Shown: positions 1-6,476 of the stretch, one piece after another
How positions within the stretch are numbered: the stretch's first letter is position 1
Layout: the number at the start of each line of letters is the position of its first letter
Program-made: the position numbers and the translations under genes
Origin: JALYUA01 sp038229875
GTDB taxonomy: Bacteria > Acidobacteriota > Thermoanaerobaculia > UBA5066 > Gp7-AA6
Assembly (NCBI GenBank): GCA_038229875.1
Contig: JBBROA010000135.1
Coordinates: 1-9,929 of the forward strand
DNA length: 9,929 bases
Direction of reading: 5' to 3'
The notes under the pieces: model-generated
Told to the model about the DNA's origin: nothing
Seen by the model: the letters and a program-made list of their open reading frames with translations, nothing else
Databases searched by the model: none

Positions 1-431
1 ATCGAGAGGAGCGGCGACAGGAGCGCGCCGATGCCGGCGAGGCTCGCGTGAAACTGCGGGAAGCGCTCCGCGTCCCTCGGCGAGAAGGCGGCCAGGTCCG
101 AGGCGGTGCGCCCCGGATCCTCCGAGAGGAGCAGCGCGCGCCCGTCCGCGGATGGAGCAAAGACGCGGACCGGCGTCCGGATCGGGTCGAAGCCGTGCCG
201 TGGGAGATCGAGATCCCGGACGAGCGAGGGGAGAAGCGGCCCGGCGGTGGCCGCCACCATCGACGCGCGAAAGCCCGGATGGAATTCCTCCGTAACGGCG
301 GTGCCGCCCACGATCAGGCGGCGCTCGAGCACCAGGGGGCGAAACCCGGCCTTCGCGAGGAGCGCCGCGGCGACGAGACCGTTCGGCCCCGCGCCGATGA
401 CGATCAGGTCCTGGCGGCCCGCGCCGCTCAA
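1..431 (-). CDS. FAD-dependent oxidoreductase, CrtI/PYROXD2-like (partial, N-terminal part only)
   Basis: This is the N-terminal 143 residues of a flavin oxidoreductase; the rest lies beyond base 1. A Rossmann dinucleotide motif (VIGAGPNGLVAA) is followed by VLERR and GGTAVTEEFHPGF, the FAD-binding start of phytoene-desaturase/PYROXD2-type proteins. The start is inferred as TTG at 431-429, which overlaps the TGA stop (430-428) of the preceding gene as TTGA. A GAGG element sits 8 nt before it, so translational coupling is likely. It aligns without gaps to its upstream neighbour over the visible part (shared blocks AVTEE, HPGF/FPGF, RDLDL, RHG), so the two are tandem paralogs. FAD binding is well supported by motif. 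The substrate is unknown; members of this family desaturate or oxidise a wide range of compounds, so carotenoid chemistry should not be assumed. Confidence 0.88.
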   Translation of the reverse strand, partial: MSGAGRQDLIVIGAGPNGLVAAALLAKAGFRPLVLERRLIVGGTAVTEEFHPGFRASMVAATAGPLLPSLVRDLDLPRHGFDPIRTPVRVFAPSADGRALLLSEDPGRTASDLAAFSPRDAERFPQFHASLAGIGALLSPLLS

Positions 432-2020
432 GCCCGGCGCCTCTTCGTATCCGAAAGAAGCACGCCAGCGGCGTTCCTGCCCGGCGCTCCCATGATTCCG
501 CCGCCCGGATGCGTCGCCGAGCCGCACATGTAGAGGCCGCGGATGGGAGTCCGGTACTGTGCCCACCCCGGAGCTGGACGCAGGAAGAAGAGCTGCTCGA
601 GCGTCAGCTCTCCCTGGAAGATGTTGCCCTCGGTGAGCCCGAAGACGCGCTCGATGTCGAGCGGCGTGAGCACCTGCCGGTGGAGGATGTGGTTCCGGAT
701 GTTCGGAGCGTGCACGGCGAGCGCGTCGATGACGGCGTCGCCGAACGCCTCGCGATGGTCGTCCCAGTTCCCCTCTTTCAGGTGGTACGGCGCGTACTGG
801 ACGAAACAGGACATAACGTGCTTTCCGGGTGGAGCGATCGAGGGATCCGTCAGGGTCGGAATCACGACGTCCATGTAGGGGCGCCGCGAGAACCGCCCGT
901 ACTTCGCGTCGTCGTACGCCCGCTCCATGTACTCGACGGAGGGGGAGATCGAGATTGCGCCTCGCAGGTGCTGACCGGCGCCGGGCAGCGAGCGGAACTC
1001 GGGAAGGCCGTCCAGCGCGAGGTTCACCTTGCCCGAGGAGCCGCGGAACTTGTAACGCTCGAGGTCCTCGACGAAATCCTCGGGGAGCTCCTTCCGGCCG
1101 ACCATCTTCAGGAAGGTCAGGCGGGGATCGAGGCTCGAGGATACGACCGCCGCCTCGATCTCTTCGCCGCTCTCGAGCACCACGCCCGTGGCCCGGCCCG
1201 AGCGCACGCGGATCTGCGCGATCGGCGCTTGCGTCCGGATCTCGACTCCCGCCTCGCGCGCCGCCGCGGCGATCGCCTCCGAGATCGAGCCCGTGCCGCC
1301 CCGCGCGAATCCCCAGGACCGGAACGCGCCGTCAATCTCTCCCATGTAGTGGTGGAGCAGCACGTAGGCGGTGCCCGGTGAGCGCACGCCGAGAAAAGTG
1401 CCGATGATTCCCGACGCGGCCATCGTAGCCTTCAGGACGTCGGTCTCGAACCAGCGGTCCAAGAAATCGACCGCGCTCATCGTCATCAGCTGCACCTGGT
1501 TCTGCTGGTCGTCTGGACGAAGCTTCTGGAAGCGGCGGCCGATCTTCAGCAGCTCCCAGAGTCCCCGCGGGTCGAGCGACGTCGGGTCCGGGGGCGTCAT
1601 CGACAGGATCGGTTTGACGAACCGGCCCATCTCGACCATCGCCTTCCCGTACTCCTCGTAGGCCTCTGCGTCGACTTTCGAGTGGCGCGCGATCTCGCGC
1701 CGCGTCTTCGCGTGGTCGTTCACGCGCCAGAGGTAGTCGCCGTTTTCCATCGGAGTAAAGGTGCCGTCGAGCGGAAGGATCTCGAGGCCGTGCCTGGCAA
1801 GGTCGAGGTCGCGGATGATCTCGGGCCGGAGCAGCGAGACGACGTACGACGCGACGGAAAAGCGGAATCCCGGGAAGACTTCTTCGGTCACCGCGGCGCC
1901 ACCCAGGATGTGGCGCCGCTCGAGCACCAGGACCTTCCGGCCGGCGCGCGCGAGGTACGCCGCGTGGACGAGCCCGTTGTGCCCGCCCCCGATCACGACG
2001 ACGTCGTAGCGCTTGCTCAT
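428..2020 (-). CDS. NAD(P)/FAD-dependent oxidoreductase, CrtI/PYROXD2 family
   Basis: A complete 530-residue flavoprotein of usual length for the family. The N-terminus carries the FAD Rossmann motif (VVIGGGHNGLVHAA, residues 8-21), then VLERR and GGAAVTEEVFPGF. The C-terminus has the second FAD-contact block typical of this family (GLYMCGSATHPGGG, then MGAPGRNAAG) just before the end. No signal peptide or membrane helix is visible, so it is probably cytosolic. The ATG at 2020 has only a weak ribosome site; the AT-rich spacer upstream probably supplies its promoter. It overlaps the next gene's TTG start, which points to a two-gene operon of paralogs. Divergent transcription from the GcvT-Rieske-amidase unit suggests a shared pathway. 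It may oxidise or desaturate an intermediate made by those enzymes, but this is inference. No carotenoid genes lie nearby, which argues against a phytoene desaturase role. Confidence 0.92.
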   Translation of the reverse strand: MSKRYDVVVIGGGHNGLVHAAYLARAGRKVLVLERRHILGGAAVTEEVFPGFRFSVASYVVSLLRPEIIRDLDLARHGLEILPLDGTFTPMENGDYLWRVNDHAKTRREIARHSKVDAEAYEEYGKAMVEMGRFVKPILSMTPPDPTSLDPRGLWELLKIGRRFQKLRPDDQQNQVQLMTMSAVDFLDRWFETDVLKATMAASGIIGTFLGVRSPGTAYVLLHHYMGEIDGAFRSWGFARGGTGSISEAIAAAAREAGVEIRTQAPIAQIRVRSGRATGVVLESGEEIEAAVVSSSLDPRLTFLKMVGRKELPEDFVEDLERYKFRGSSGKVNLALDGLPEFRSLPGAGQHLRGAISISPSVEYMERAYDDAKYGRFSRRPYMDVVIPTLTDPSIAPPGKHVMSCFVQYAPYHLKEGNWDDHREAFGDAVIDALAVHAPNIRNHILHRQVLTPLDIERVFGLTEGNIFQGELTLEQLFFLRPAPGWAQYRTPIRGLYMCGSATHPGGGIMGAPGRNAAGVLLSDTKRRRA

Positions 2021-2075
2021 GTTTCGTTTCGCGGGAGTTTATATACTTCGAATCAGTTACTTTGAGGTCGTTCGG
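2021..2075. promoter_or_regulatory. Divergent intergenic promoter region
   Basis: These 55 bp separate the divergent ATG codons at 2020 (minus) and 2076 (plus). They hold the most AT-rich run of the neighbourhood (2038-2052). TATACT at 2042-2047 can serve as a -10 for the rightward genes, and the same island reads TATATA on the minus strand (2045-2040) for the leftward genes. No convincing -35 box is seen for either direction, so an activator or an alternative sigma factor may be needed. A GAGG at 2064-2067 is the ribosome site of the rightward gene. Both transcripts must start in or next to this spacer unless promoters lie inside the coding regions. Confidence 0.5.
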
Positions 2076-3278
2076 ATGCCGATCGGAACCGCGGTCCACG
2101 AGAAGACGTTCGCGCTCTGCGAGAGCCTGAGCTTCCGCGAGTGGTCCGGGTACTACGCGGTCTCCTCCTATGAGACGCATCACGAGCACGAGTACAACGC
2201 GATCCGGAACGCGGCGGCGCTCATCGACGTCTCGCCGCTCTACAAGTACCGCTTGAGCGGACGCGATGCGACACGTCTCGTCGATCGCATCGTCACGCGC
2301 GACATGCGGAAGGTCACGGTCGGCCAGGTCATCTACACGCCGTGGTGCGACGAGCACGGCAAGACGATCGACGACGGCACGGTGTCGCGCCTCGAAGAGA
2401 ACGTGTACCGGTGGACCGCCGCCGATCCGTCGCTGCGCTGGTTCCGCCAGAACGCGGTCGGGCTGGACGTTCAGATCGAGGACATCTCCGAGAAAGTCGC
2501 GTCCCTCGCTCTTCAGGGGCCGACCTCGGGGCGCCTCCTCCGGAGCGTGGCGGAGGCGGACATCGAACGGCTGAAGTACTTCCGCGTCACAACCGGAACG
2601 ATCGAGGGGATCCCCGTCGAAATCTCGCGGACCGGATACACAGGCGACCTGGGCTACGAGATCTGGATCCCGTGGAACGAGGCAGGCCGCGTGTGGGACG
2701 CGCTGATCGCGGGAGGCAAGCCCTTCGACGTGCGACCCGCCGGAATGCTCGCGCTCGACGTTGCCCGGATTGAGGCGGGGCTTCTGTTAATCGACGTCGA
2801 TTTTTCGAGCAGCAAGAAGGCGCTGATCGAATCCCAGAAGTACTCACCTCTCGAAATGGGGCTCGGCCGCCTGGTGCACCTCGACAAGCCGCGGTTCGTC
2901 GGCAGGGCGGCCCTCACCGCCGAGAAGAGGCGCGGCCCCGCCCGGACGATTGTCGGCCTCGACATCGACTGGCCCGCGGTCGAGTCCCTCTACGACCGGG
3001 TCGGGCTCGCCCCCCAGGTTCCGGCCGCCGCATCCCGCGTCGCGGTCCCGGTGTACGGCGGCCGCGGCCAGGTCGGCAAGGCGACCTCCAGCACCTGGTC
3101 GCCGGTCTTGAAGAAGTTCATCGCGCTCGCGACGGTCGATCGGGGGAGCGCCGCCGCCGGGACCGTTCTCGAGTTCGAGCTGACGGTCGAGGCCGTGCGC
3201 CACCGCGTTCCCGCCCGCGTCGTCGAAACGCCTTTCTTCCATCCTCCCCGGAAAACGGCGACGCCGATCGCTCGATGA
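2076..3278 (+). CDS. GcvT-family aminomethyltransferase-like protein (LigM/DmdA-type tetrahydrofolate demethylase candidate)
   Basis: A 400-residue GcvT-fold protein. Visible landmarks are FDISP-like LIDVSPLYKY (49-58), CDEHGKTIDDG (91-101, with the conserved acidic pair of the GcvT active site), LALQGPTS (144-151), SRTGYTGDLGYEIW (184-197), PAGMLALDVARIEAG (221-235) and a C-terminal barrel domain. Family knowledge: GcvT, LigM and DmdA transfer a methyl or methylene group from a substrate to tetrahydrofolate. TGDLGYE instead of the TGEDGYE of true GcvT, and the lack of lipoyl-system genes nearby, favour a catabolic demethylase over glycine cleavage. The ATG at 2076 is chosen because GAGG lies 8 nt upstream; an in-frame ATG at 2013 would overlap the divergent gene. 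It is the first gene of a four-gene unit, 25 nt before the Rieske oxygenase gene. The methyl donor is unknown: N-methyl, O-methyl and S-methyl substrates all occur in the family. Confidence 0.9.
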   Translation: MPIGTAVHEKTFALCESLSFREWSGYYAVSSYETHHEHEYNAIRNAAALIDVSPLYKYRLSGRDATRLVDRIVTRDMRKVTVGQVIYTPWCDEHGKTIDDGTVSRLEENVYRWTAADPSLRWFRQNAVGLDVQIEDISEKVASLALQGPTSGRLLRSVAEADIERLKYFRVTTGTIEGIPVEISRTGYTGDLGYEIWIPWNEAGRVWDALIAGGKPFDVRPAGMLALDVARIEAGLLLIDVDFSSSKKALIESQKYSPLEMGLGRLVHLDKPRFVGRAALTAEKRRGPARTIVGLDIDWPAVESLYDRVGLAPQVPAAASRVAVPVYGGRGQVGKATSSTWSPVLKKFIALATVDRGSAAAGTVLEFELTVEAVRHRVPARVVETPFFHPPRKTATPIAR

Positions 3279-3303
3279 TCGATCGGTCCCGGGGGTCGTC
3301 GCG

Positions 3304-4419
3304 ATGACGCCTTTGATCGAGGAGGTCATCGGGTCCTACGACCCGAACCGGCCTCTCGCGGAGGCCTGGACGATTCCGGGGAGCTGGTACGTCGACGAGC
3401 GGATCGACCGGCTGGAGCGTGAGGCCGTCTTCGCGCGGTCGTGGCAGGTGATCGGCCGATCCGACCAGGTGACCGGCCCCGGCGACTTCGTCACGGCGGA
3501 GTTTGCCGGAGAGCCGATCGTGGCGGTGCGCGGCAACGACGGCATCCTGCGCGCGTTCTTCAACGTGTGCCGGCATCACGCCGCGGCAGTCGAGACGCGG
3601 GCAGAAGGAAAGACCCACCTGCTGCGATGCCCGTACCACGGGTGGACGTATTCGCTTCAGGGTGAGCTCAAGGGGACGCCCGACTTCCAGGGCGTCTGCG
3701 ACTTCGACAAAGGGAAGAACGGGCTGCTGCCTGTCGCGGCCGGGGAGTGGGAGGGGTTCGTCTTCGTAAGGCTTTCGCCGGACGGGCCGTCGCTCGCCGA
3801 GTTCCTCGGGCCCCTGGTCGATCAGTTCCGGCCGATGAATCTGTCAGGCCTGCACTTCGTCGAGCGCCGGCACTACGCCTTCGACTGCAACTGGAAGGTG
3901 TTCGTCGACAACTATCTCGACGGCGGATACCACGTGCCGCACCTCCACAAGGGGCTCGACAGCGTGCTCGACTACGGCAACTACCGGATCGAAAACGGAG
4001 ATCGGTACTGCCTTCAGTCGAGCCCGGTCGTGCGGGACGGCGCCGAGGCGGAGACCGGAGCGGTCCGCACCGGAGACCGTGCGCTCTACTACTGGATCTA
4101 CCCGAACTTCATGGTGAACTGGTACGAGGGGCTGATGGACACGAACCTCGTCCTGCCACTCGGCGTCAACCGGACGGAGGTCATCTTCGACTTCTATTTC
4201 TCGGACGTGTCCGACTCCGCTCGAGCGCGAAACGCGGCGTCGATTGCAGTCGGTCAGCGCATCCAGGACGAAGACACGGCGATCTGCCACTCGGTGCAGA
4301 AGGGCCTGACTTCCAGGGCGTACCGGGCGGGCCGGCTCTCCGTACGGCGCGAAGCCGGGGAGCATCTCTTTCACCGGCTGCTCGCAAATGACCTCAGAAC
4401 CGGTTTGGCAAGTCGATGA
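3304..4419 (+). CDS. Rieske [2Fe-2S] non-heme iron oxygenase, catalytic alpha subunit (choline-monooxygenase-like)
   Basis: A 371-residue ring-hydroxylating-type oxygenase. The N-terminal Rieske domain shows Cys89-X-His91 and Cys109-X2-His112 (CRHH and CPYHGW) separated by the usual 17 residues. The C-terminal catalytic domain has DNYLDGGYHVPHLHKGLD (202-219) giving iron ligands His210 and His215. The third ligand is probably Asp324 in QDEDTAICHSVQKGL. The DNYLDGGYHVP block is that of plant choline monooxygenase and related bacterial oxygenases acting on quaternary ammonium compounds, so an N-methylated substrate is plausible but not shown. Such enzymes need an electron-supplying reductase, and none is encoded in the window. 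No leader peptide; cytosolic. The ATG at 3304 follows the upstream stop by 25 nt, with only a G-run (3291-3295) as a possible ribosome site. It likely acts with the neighbouring GcvT-like demethylase. Confidence 0.93.
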   Translation: MTPLIEEVIGSYDPNRPLAEAWTIPGSWYVDERIDRLEREAVFARSWQVIGRSDQVTGPGDFVTAEFAGEPIVAVRGNDGILRAFFNVCRHHAAAVETRAEGKTHLLRCPYHGWTYSLQGELKGTPDFQGVCDFDKGKNGLLPVAAGEWEGFVFVRLSPDGPSLAEFLGPLVDQFRPMNLSGLHFVERRHYAFDCNWKVFVDNYLDGGYHVPHLHKGLDSVLDYGNYRIENGDRYCLQSSPVVRDGAEAETGAVRTGDRALYYWIYPNFMVNWYEGLMDTNLVLPLGVNRTEVIFDFYFSDVSDSARARNAASIAVGQRIQDEDTAICHSVQKGLTSRAYRAGRLSVRREAGEHLFHRLLANDLRTGLASR

Positions 4420-4441
4420 AGCGCCGCCGTTCCGCGCATTG

Positions 4442-4756
4442 ATGCCGACCACCCGGCGCGGTTTCCTGGGCGTTGTGGTCTCCTCCGCGGCTGTTGCGGC
4501 CGCCCGGCCCTTCACCGCAGCCGCGCAGACGACTCCGACTCCTGCGACGACGCCGACTCCCGCGCCGCCGGATCCAAAAGCGGAGGCGCTCGTCTCACTC
4601 GCGCGGGAACGATACGGCCGCTTCCTCTCCACCGAAGAGCTTTCGATGCTGGATGACCGCGTGCGCGCTCTCGAGCGGCGCGGCGCAAGGCTGCGCGCGG
4701 TCAAGCTCGCGAATGGCGAAGAGCCCGCCGCGAGCTTTCGGGCGGGACGGGGGTGA
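4442..4756 (+). CDS. Small Tat-leader protein, possible GatC-like partner of the adjacent amidase
   Basis: A 104-residue protein if the ATG at 4442 is used. It opens with a twin-arginine leader (TTRRGFLG, then an Ala/Val-rich stretch) and an AAA cleavage site before Gln29. A Thr/Pro-rich linker (about 29-45) and a charged helical tail (46-104) follow. I chose 4442 because it gives a short Tat n-region and avoids the Rieske gene; an in-frame ATG at 4388 would overlap that gene by 32 nt and give 122 residues. Neither start has a clear ribosome site. The tail (LSTEELSMLDDRVRALERR, then LRAVKLANGEEPA) resembles the small helical segment found before some amidase domains and the general plan of GatC. 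That comparison is from memory and is only suggestive. The stop overlaps the amidase GTG by 4 nt, so the two are translationally coupled and may form a complex, perhaps exported together. Confidence 0.75.
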   Translation: MPTTRRGFLGVVVSSAAVAAARPFTAAAQTTPTPATTPTPAPPDPKAEALVSLARERYGRFLSTEELSMLDDRVRALERRGARLRAVKLANGEEPAASFRAGRG

Positions 4757-6201
4757 CGGCTCACACGCCGAGGACGGCTGCCGCGGACCTTCTTTTCCGG
4801 CCCATCGCTGAGCTCGCGCGCCTCCTCCGGTCGCGCCGCCTTTCGCCCATCGCGCTCGTCGAGGCGTCGCTCGAACGGCTCGAGCGCCTCGGACGACCGC
4901 TGAACGCGGTGGTCACGCTCTCGGGGCGCGAGGCGCTCGACGAAGCGCGGGAAGCGGAGAAGGAGCTTGCCCGGGGGCACTCCCGCGGTCCGCTTCACGG
5001 AATCCCGTACGGAGCCAAGGACCTGCTCGCAGCTCGCGGAATGCCGACCACGTGGGGCGCGGCCCCGTTCCGCGATCAGCGCTTCGACGAGGACGCGACC
5101 GTGATCCGACGTCTGCGGGAGGGCGGCGCGATCCTGACGGCGAAGCTCGCGATGGTCGAGCTCGCGGGAGGCATGGGCTACAACAACGCCGACGCGTCCT
5201 TCACCGGGCCCGGGCTGAATCCGTGGAATCGCGAGCACTGGAGCGGCGGATCTTCGAGCGGCCCCGGCGCCGCCGTGGCCGCCGGTCTCGTCTCGTTTGC
5301 GATCGGATCGGAGACGGTCGGCTCGATCCTCACGCCTTCGGCCTACTGCGGCGTCACCGGGCTGCGCCCCACTTATGGCCGCGTGTCACGGCACGGCGCG
5401 ATGGCGCTCTCGTGGACCCTCGACAAGCTCGGCCCGCTCGCGCGCTCGGCGGAAGATTGCGGTGCGGTCCTGCGGGCGATCGAGGGACCGGACCCCAGAG
5501 ATCCCACCTCGGTTCCGGTCGCGCCGTTTCTTCGCCGGCATGCTGGCCGCCGTCTGCGCGTCGGGGTTCTTCGAGGAGCGGCCGACTTCATCCAGGAGGA
5601 AGTGGGCCGCAACTTCCGCGAAGCGGTCGCGGTGCTGGAGCGCTTCGCGGAAGTGAGCTCCGACGCGGCGCTGCCGGATTTCCCGTACGGCCTCTGCACC
5701 GGGACGATCGTGGCGGCCGAAGGCGCGAGCGCGTTTCTCGAGCTGATCGAGTCCGGAAGATTGAAGGAGCTCCGCGCGAAGGCCGATCGGGTCGGCGGCT
5801 ACTCGAACGCGATGGTTTCCGCGGTCGACTACCTGCAGGCGATGAGACTGCGGGAAAAGATGCGCGGGCCCGTCGCCGCGCTGTTCGAGCGCTATGACGT
5901 CCTCGCCGCGCCGACGCGGGACACGGTCGCCAACCCGATCGCCCTCGACTTCGACAAGTCCTTCCCCGAGCTCGCTCGGGATCGGCCGCAGAATTTTGTT
6001 TCGCCGGTCGGCGGACTCATCCAGGCGGGCAATCTCCTCGGTTACCCCGCGCTCTCGATCCCGGACGGATTCGGCCGGGGCGGGCTTCCGACAGGGCTGC
6101 AGCTGCTTGCCGCTCCGTTTCGCGAAGACACCCTCGTCGCGCTCGGCGTCGAATACCAGAGGCGCACAGGGTTTCACCTCCGGCGCCCTCCGGAGGCTTA
6201 A
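4753..6201 (+). CDS. Amidase-signature family hydrolase (GatA-like)
   Basis: A 482-residue amidase-signature enzyme, full length for the family. The Ser-cisSer-Lys triad is readable: Lys89 in GIPYGAKDLLA, Ser167 in SGGSSSGPGAA, and nucleophile Ser191 in GSETVGSILTPS, 24 residues later as in characterised members. CGVTGLRPTYGRVSRHGAM and DKLGPLARSAEDC complete the signature. Compared with the common GSDTGGSIR form, it has Val in place of the first Gly and Leu in place of Arg beside the nucleophile. It would hydrolyse a carboxamide, ester or carbamate; the substrate is unknown. It is not likely to be the tRNA amidotransferase GatA, because no gatB or typical gatC is adjacent. The GTG start at 4753 overlaps the stop of the Tat-leader gene as GTGA, with GGGACGGGG immediately upstream. 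No signal peptide of its own. It ends the four-gene unit. Confidence 0.93.
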   Translation: MTAHTPRTAAADLLFRPIAELARLLRSRRLSPIALVEASLERLERLGRPLNAVVTLSGREALDEAREAEKELARGHSRGPLHGIPYGAKDLLAARGMPTTWGAAPFRDQRFDEDATVIRRLREGGAILTAKLAMVELAGGMGYNNADASFTGPGLNPWNREHWSGGSSSGPGAAVAAGLVSFAIGSETVGSILTPSAYCGVTGLRPTYGRVSRHGAMALSWTLDKLGPLARSAEDCGAVLRAIEGPDPRDPTSVPVAPFLRRHAGRRLRVGVLRGAADFIQEEVGRNFREAVAVLERFAEVSSDAALPDFPYGLCTGTIVAAEGASAFLELIESGRLKELRAKADRVGGYSNAMVSAVDYLQAMRLREKMRGPVAALFERYDVLAAPTRDTVANPIALDFDKSFPELARDRPQNFVSPVGGLIQAGNLLGYPALSIPDGFGRGGLPTGLQLLAAPFREDTLVALGVEYQRRTGFHLRRPPEA

Positions 6202-6214
6202 AGACCGGGTTTCG

Positions 6215-6382
6215 TCAGCGGTTCCGACGCTCTTCCTGCCTGCGTTCGGCGGCTTCGGGGGCCACTGGAACCCGTTGATCGGCCCGCCGAGACGCTTGGC
6301 GGCGCTGCTCGGCGCGCCGGTCGGCTTCAGATTTCTCGGCGTCGGTCTTCGGCTTTTTCTCCATCTCTCGATTCTGACTCAT
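6215..6382 (-). CDS. Hypothetical small highly charged protein (doubtful)
   Basis: An open frame for 55 residues starting MSQNREMEKK. It is almost entirely Arg, Glu, Gln, Ala and Lys, with repeated RRAEQRR / RRADQR / ERRQEERR heptad-like runs that would form a charged helix. I do not recognise it. It converges on the amidase gene (13 nt between the two stops). It lies only 31 nt beyond a rho-independent terminator that faces the same way, so it would need its own promoter or readthrough. No Shine-Dalgarno motif is visible before the ATG. High GC alone can keep such a frame open and gives exactly this Arg/Ala/Glu bias, so it may be spurious. Confidence 0.3.
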   Translation of the reverse strand: MSQNREMEKKPKTDAEKSEADRRAEQRRQASRRADQRVPVAPEAAERRQEERRNR

Positions 6383-6413
6383 GGACGAAAGTAGTGCCGA
6401 CAAAAAAGTCCGT

Positions 6414-6446
6414 AAAAAAAGGTGCGGGGCCCGAAGGCCCCAGCAC
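6414..6446 (-). terminator. Rho-independent terminator with UUCG tetraloop
   Basis: Read on the minus strand, a GC-rich stem (10 paired bases per arm, arms 6446-6436 and 6431-6422, one bulged base) closes on the extra-stable TTCG tetraloop at 6435-6432. A run of seven T (6420-6414) follows, two bases after the stem. This is a classic intrinsic terminator. It lies 30 nt after the stop of the GlsB-family gene and would end that transcript. Confidence 0.88.
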
Positions 6447-6476
6447 AGACACCGACACAATCACCGCATGAACGGT

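Noticed and set aside
509..1381. 290-codon open frame on the plus strand inside the FAD oxidoreductase gene
   Set aside because: It is antisense to a gene with clear family motifs along its whole length; its translation is Arg/Asp/Val-rich with no recognisable motif, as expected for a GC-rich shadow frame.
428..2020. Phytoene desaturase (crtI) for carotenoid synthesis
   Set aside because: The fold matches, but there is no crtB or other carotenoid gene nearby, and the two copies sit with demethylation-type genes; the broader PYROXD2-like label is safer.
1332..2357. 341-codon minus-strand frame spanning the divergent spacer
   Set aside because: It overlaps both the FAD gene in another frame and the start of the GcvT-like gene; the translation is low-complexity Arg/Ala/Pro.
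3844..5238. 464-codon open frame on the minus strand
   Set aside because: It crosses three well-supported plus-strand genes (Rieske, Tat-leader, amidase) and shows no domain motif; it is kept open by high GC.
6177..6196. CCTCCGG/CCGGAGG hairpin at the end of the amidase gene as a terminator
   Set aside because: The stem is inside the coding region and is followed by CTTAAAG rather than a T-run, so intrinsic termination is not supported.
4753..6201. gatA, subunit of the Asp/Glu-tRNA amidotransferase
   Set aside because: The nucleophile motif differs from the usual GGSIRxPA form, and there is no gatB; the small neighbour carries a Tat leader, which does not fit a cytosolic tRNA enzyme.
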